Shown here piece by piece: positions 61,059 to 64,000 of a stretch of 64,000 nucleotides of DNA. This DNA is from Pseudomonas sp. MM213. GTDB lineage: Bacteria > Pseudomonadota > Gammaproteobacteria > Pseudomonadales > Pseudomonadaceae. Both the position numbers and the translations under genes were made by a program. The stretch is from positions 6,324,001 to 6,388,000 of the forward strand of contig NZ_CP081943.1 in the NCBI RefSeq assembly GCF_020423045.1. Direction: 5' to 3'. Under the pieces are notes generated by a model. It was not told the origin of the DNA and made no database searches. It worked only from the letters and a program-made list of their open reading frames with translations. The first letter of the stretch is position 1. The number at the start of each line of letters is the position of its first letter.

Positions 61059-63125
61059 ATGAGTTTGCTCAATATCGGGATGTCGGGTCTGGCCGCTGGC
61101 CAATCCTCGTTGATGACCACCGGCAACAACATTGCCAACGTCGACACCGCCGGGTACTCGCGCCAGCAAACAGTGCAGGGCACCAAGGCCTCGCAGCAGT
61201 TCGGCAATGTCTACATCGGCACCGGCACGACCCTGGCCGATGTGCGTCGCGTGTACAACAGCTACCTCGATGCGCAGTTGCAGACCACCACCTCGCTCAA
61301 CAGCGATTCGGCCGCCTACCTGAATCAGGTCACGCCGCTGGACAAATTGCTCTCCGACACCAGCACCGGCCTGAACGGCGCACTGACCAAGTTTTTTGCC
61401 TCGGTGCAGAACGTCAACGCCAAACCCGGTGACGACGCGTCCCGCCAGTTGCTGCTCAGCGATGCCCAGGCCTTGAGCAACCGTTTCAACTCGGTCTCCG
61501 CGCAGTTGACCCAGCAGAATGCCAATATCAACGGCAACCTGACGAACATGGCGGATCAGGTCAACAAGCTGGCCGCTACCGTGGCGCAGTTGAACCAGAA
61601 GATCTCCGAGGTTTCCAGTTCCGGCGGCATGCCGAACGAGCTGCTCGACGCCCGTAACGAAACCGTGCGCCAGCTGGCGACCTTCACCGGTGCGCAGGTG
61701 GTGGAGCGTGAAGGCAATCTCGACATTTACCTGGGCAGCGGTCAGCCGCTGGTCATGGGTAATACGGTCAACAAACTTGAAGTGGTACCGGGCAAAGACG
61801 ATCCGGGCCGCTTGTCGCTGCAACTCAATCGCGGTTCGAGCACCATTGATATCACCGCGATCATGACCGGCGGCGAAATCGGCGGGTTGCTGCGTTATCG
61901 CAGCACCGTGCTGGACCCGGCCATGAACGAATTGGGTCGTGTGGCCCTGGTCGTCGCCGACCAGATGAACAGCCTTCAGGCCCAGGGCATCGACAAGAAC
62001 GGCGCCTTCGGTTCGAACCTGTTCAATAACATCAACTCGGCCAAGCTGGTCTCTGAACGCAGCGTCGCCAGCCTGAACAACGTGGGCACCGGTAACTTTG
62101 ATGTGAGCATCAAGGACACTGGCAAGCTGACCATCAACGATTACAAGGTCACGTTCACCACCGCGACCGATTACACCGTGCAGCGCCTGCCGGACAACAC
62201 GCCGATGGGCTCCTTCAGCACGGTAGCGCCGGCAACGGCACCGGTCATCGACGGCGTCGAGATGAAGTTCAACGCGGCTTCTGCCACGGCGGGCGACACC
62301 TTCAGGATCACCCCGACCCGCGATGCTGCGGCGAACATCAAGACCGAGATGACCGACTCCAAGCGTCTGGCCATCGCGGCACCGCTGGGCGCGGCGATTG
62401 CAGCGAGCGGCAGTGGCAGCGGCACCCTGACGATCCCGGCCAGCGGTCAACCGACCCTGACCACCAAGTTCGACATCTACGACGCGGCGACCACCACCGC
62501 GATGCAGAACGGCCTGAAAAACTCCACGCCGACCAAGGTGGTATTTGGTGCGGTGTCCGCCGATGGCACCAGCCAGACCTACCAGTTCCTGGATGCCAAG
62601 GGCGCGCTGATCAGCGGCGGTACCATCAAGCCAGGTGAGACCAATACCCTGAACCTGAGCATTCCGCTCACGGATGCCGCGGGTGCACCGATCCCGGCTC
62701 CGCCCGCGACTCAGTACGCCGCGGCCTTCAGCATGACCATCGCCGGTGCCCCAAGCAGCGGCGCGGCGATCAACGTCTCGCTCACTCAGCCGGGCAGCCT
62801 GGACAACCGAAACGGCACCGCACTGGCTGGCTTGCAGACCGCGAAGACCGTGGACACCGGTTCGGCCAGCAAAGGCATTTCCCTGAACGACGCTTACGGC
62901 AAACTGGTCGAGGGCGTGGGTTCCAAGGCTGCACAGGGCAAGCTCGACAGCGCGGCGACCGAGGCCATTCTGGCGAATGCCAAGGGCGCGCGCGACTCGC
63001 TCTCGGGTGTCGACCTCGATGAGGAAACCGGCAACCTGGTCAAATATCAGCAGTACTACACCGCGTCTTCGCAGATCATCAAGGCTGCGCAGGAAATCTT
63101 CAGCACACTGATCAACAGTCTTTAA
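61059..63125 (+). CDS. flgK: Hook-filament junction protein FlgK
   Basis: A 688-aa hook-associated protein 1. The N-terminal MSLLNIGMSGLAAGQSSLMT and TGNNIANVDTAGYSRQ and the C-terminal NLVKYQQYYTASSQIIKAAQ are diagnostic; the middle region varies among strains. It joins hook to filament with FlgL. It follows flgJ by 22 bp. Confidence 0.96.
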   Translation: MSLLNIGMSGLAAGQSSLMTTGNNIANVDTAGYSRQQTVQGTKASQQFGNVYIGTGTTLADVRRVYNSYLDAQLQTTTSLNSDSAAYLNQVTPLDKLLSDTSTGLNGALTKFFASVQNVNAKPGDDASRQLLLSDAQALSNRFNSVSAQLTQQNANINGNLTNMADQVNKLAATVAQLNQKISEVSSSGGMPNELLDARNETVRQLATFTGAQVVEREGNLDIYLGSGQPLVMGNTVNKLEVVPGKDDPGRLSLQLNRGSSTIDITAIMTGGEIGGLLRYRSTVLDPAMNELGRVALVVADQMNSLQAQGIDKNGAFGSNLFNNINSAKLVSERSVASLNNVGTGNFDVSIKDTGKLTINDYKVTFTTATDYTVQRLPDNTPMGSFSTVAPATAPVIDGVEMKFNAASATAGDTFRITPTRDAAANIKTEMTDSKRLAIAAPLGAAIAASGSGSGTLTIPASGQPTLTTKFDIYDAATTTAMQNGLKNSTPTKVVFGAVSADGTSQTYQFLDAKGALISGGTIKPGETNTLNLSIPLTDAAGAPIPAPPATQYAAAFSMTIAGAPSSGAAINVSLTQPGSLDNRNGTALAGLQTAKTVDTGSASKGISLNDAYGKLVEGVGSKAAQGKLDSAATEAILANAKGARDSLSGVDLDEETGNLVKYQQYYTASSQIIKAAQEIFSTLINSL

Positions 63126-63138
63126 GGAGTCGTAGCCC

Positions 63139-64000
63139 ATGCGCATTTCTACCGCCCAGTTTTACGAGTCCTCGGCTGCCAACTATTCGAAGAACTTCGC
63201 CAACGTGGTCAAGAGCAGCGAAGAGGCGAGCAGCCTGGTTCGCGTCAACACCGCCGCCGATGATCCGGTCGGCGCCTCGCGCCTGCTGCAACTAGGCCAG
63301 CAGGCTTCGATGCTCGATCAGTTCAACAACAACATGACGACGATCAAAGCCACGCTTGGCCAGACTGAAGCCGTCATGACCAGTATCGGCAACGTGCTGC
63401 AACGCGCCAAGGAACTGGCCCTGGGTGCCGGCAACGCCGGTTATACCGATTCCGACCGCCAGGCCAACGCTTCGGAACTCAGCCAGATCGAAGAACAGCT
63501 GTTGAGCCTGATGAACACCAAGGACGAAAACGGCAAATACATTTTCTCCGGCTCCAAGGGCGATACCGTTCCGTTCTCGCGTAATACCGACGGCACCTAC
63601 AGCTATAACGGTGATCAGGTCACGCTGGACCTGCCGATTGGCGACACTCAGTCGATGGCCACCAACAGCACCGGTTGGGCTGTGTTCCAGCAAGCCATCA
63701 ACACCAGTCGCACACAGTCCACCATGACCACGCCGACGCCGGCCGTCGATGGCGGTCGTGTGGTGCTGTCCAATGGTCAGGTGAATTCGGACGTGACCTA
63801 CAACGCCAAATTCCGTGGCGGCGAACCCTACACCGTGAATTTCCTCAGCCCTACGCAGCTGGAAATCCGCGATTCGCTGGGTAATGACGTCACGGCCGAA
63901 GCTTCTGGCAATGGCGTGTTCAGCTCCTCCGGTGGTGCCGCCACACAGACAATCAACTTCCGTGGCGTTGACCTGAAGTTGAACATCAACATGAAGACTG
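63139..64000 (+). CDS. flgL: Hook-filament junction protein FlgL, 3' part missing
   Basis: The first 287 codons of hook-associated protein 3, cut by the window end. The flagellin-like N-terminus MRISTAQFYESSAANYSKNF with RVNTAADDPVGASRLLQLGQ is clear. ATG 63139 follows AAGGAG, 13 bp after flgK. It closes the flgFGHIJKL run, with flagellin genes expected beyond. Confidence 0.95.
   Translation, partial: MRISTAQFYESSAANYSKNFANVVKSSEEASSLVRVNTAADDPVGASRLLQLGQQASMLDQFNNNMTTIKATLGQTEAVMTSIGNVLQRAKELALGAGNAGYTDSDRQANASELSQIEEQLLSLMNTKDENGKYIFSGSKGDTVPFSRNTDGTYSYNGDQVTLDLPIGDTQSMATNSTGWAVFQQAINTSRTQSTMTTPTPAVDGGRVVLSNGQVNSDVTYNAKFRGGEPYTVNFLSPTQLEIRDSLGNDVTAEASGNGVFSSSGGAATQTINFRGVDLKLNINMKT

Noticed and set aside
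60780..63146. 788-codon minus-strand open frame
   Set aside because: Antisense shadow of flgJ and flgK, which are unambiguous flagellar genes.

Overview
The window is a chromosome segment of a Pseudomonas, most likely of the P. fluorescens group. The evidence is the gene order (gbuA-gbuR, CpxRPA-like, yciI-yciB-yciV-yciO-scpAB-rluB, aroP-arfB, phhABC-phhR and flgFGHIJKL blocks), the high GC, and more than a dozen intergenic REP doublets. No tRNA, rRNA, CRISPR array, phage or insertion sequence was recognised.

Layout. (1) 1-5.6 kb: guanidinobutyrate/agmatine catabolism: gbuA with a SnoaL-like gene and two transporters, the divergent LysR regulator gbuR, then a DTW-domain tRNA-modification enzyme. 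(2) 5.8-22.8 kb: a cell-surface island. It holds a LapBCE-type type I secretion system, a divergent LapA/MapA-like RTX adhesin with four 765-bp repeats, an unrecognised 630-aa protein, an autotransporter, and an Ig-like repeat protein gene broken by a frameshift at a G tract. (3) 22.9-25.4 kb: ybaN, a UPF0149 gene and a 1.5-kb non-coding repeat area with a 251-bp inverted repeat, tandemly multiplied REPs and a telomere-like (AACCCC)10 tract. (4) 25.4-37.3 kb: recQ, a MarR regulator, a FimV-like protein, a SelW-like protein, an EamA transporter, two AraC regulators, an LpxH-like phosphoesterase, an HD-domain protein, an Mpo1-like protein, trkH and a nitroreductase. (5) 37.4-46.8 kb: a CpxRPA-like envelope-stress system, then yciI, yciB, yciV, yciO, scpA, scpB and rluB. 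(6) 46.9-56 kb: aromatic amino acid uptake and catabolism: aroP with a possible leader peptide, arfB, an MFS gene, two small genes, the phhA-phhB-phhC genes and their regulator phhR. (7) 56.3-64 kb: the flagellar operon flgF to flgL behind a sigma-54-type promoter; flgL runs off the end.

How the genes work together. The gbu block takes up and hydrolyses guanidino compounds under GbuR. The secretion system and adhesin form one export pair; the adhesin keeps the N-terminal retention module and TAAG site expected for LapG-type release, but no lapD or lapG lies here. PhhA/PhhB/PhhC convert phenylalanine to tyrosine and on to hydroxyphenylpyruvate, AroP imports the substrates, and a TyrR-type box sits between phhA and phhR. 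The flg genes build rod, rings and hook-filament junction.

The points most worth a second look are the 20-codon Trp-containing leader ORF before aroP, the telomere-like repeat next to recQ, the mosaic adhesin repeats, the frameshifted G-tract gene, and two unassigned surface-type proteins without Sec signals inside the island. All calls rest on reading the sequence and on recalled family knowledge; no database search was run.
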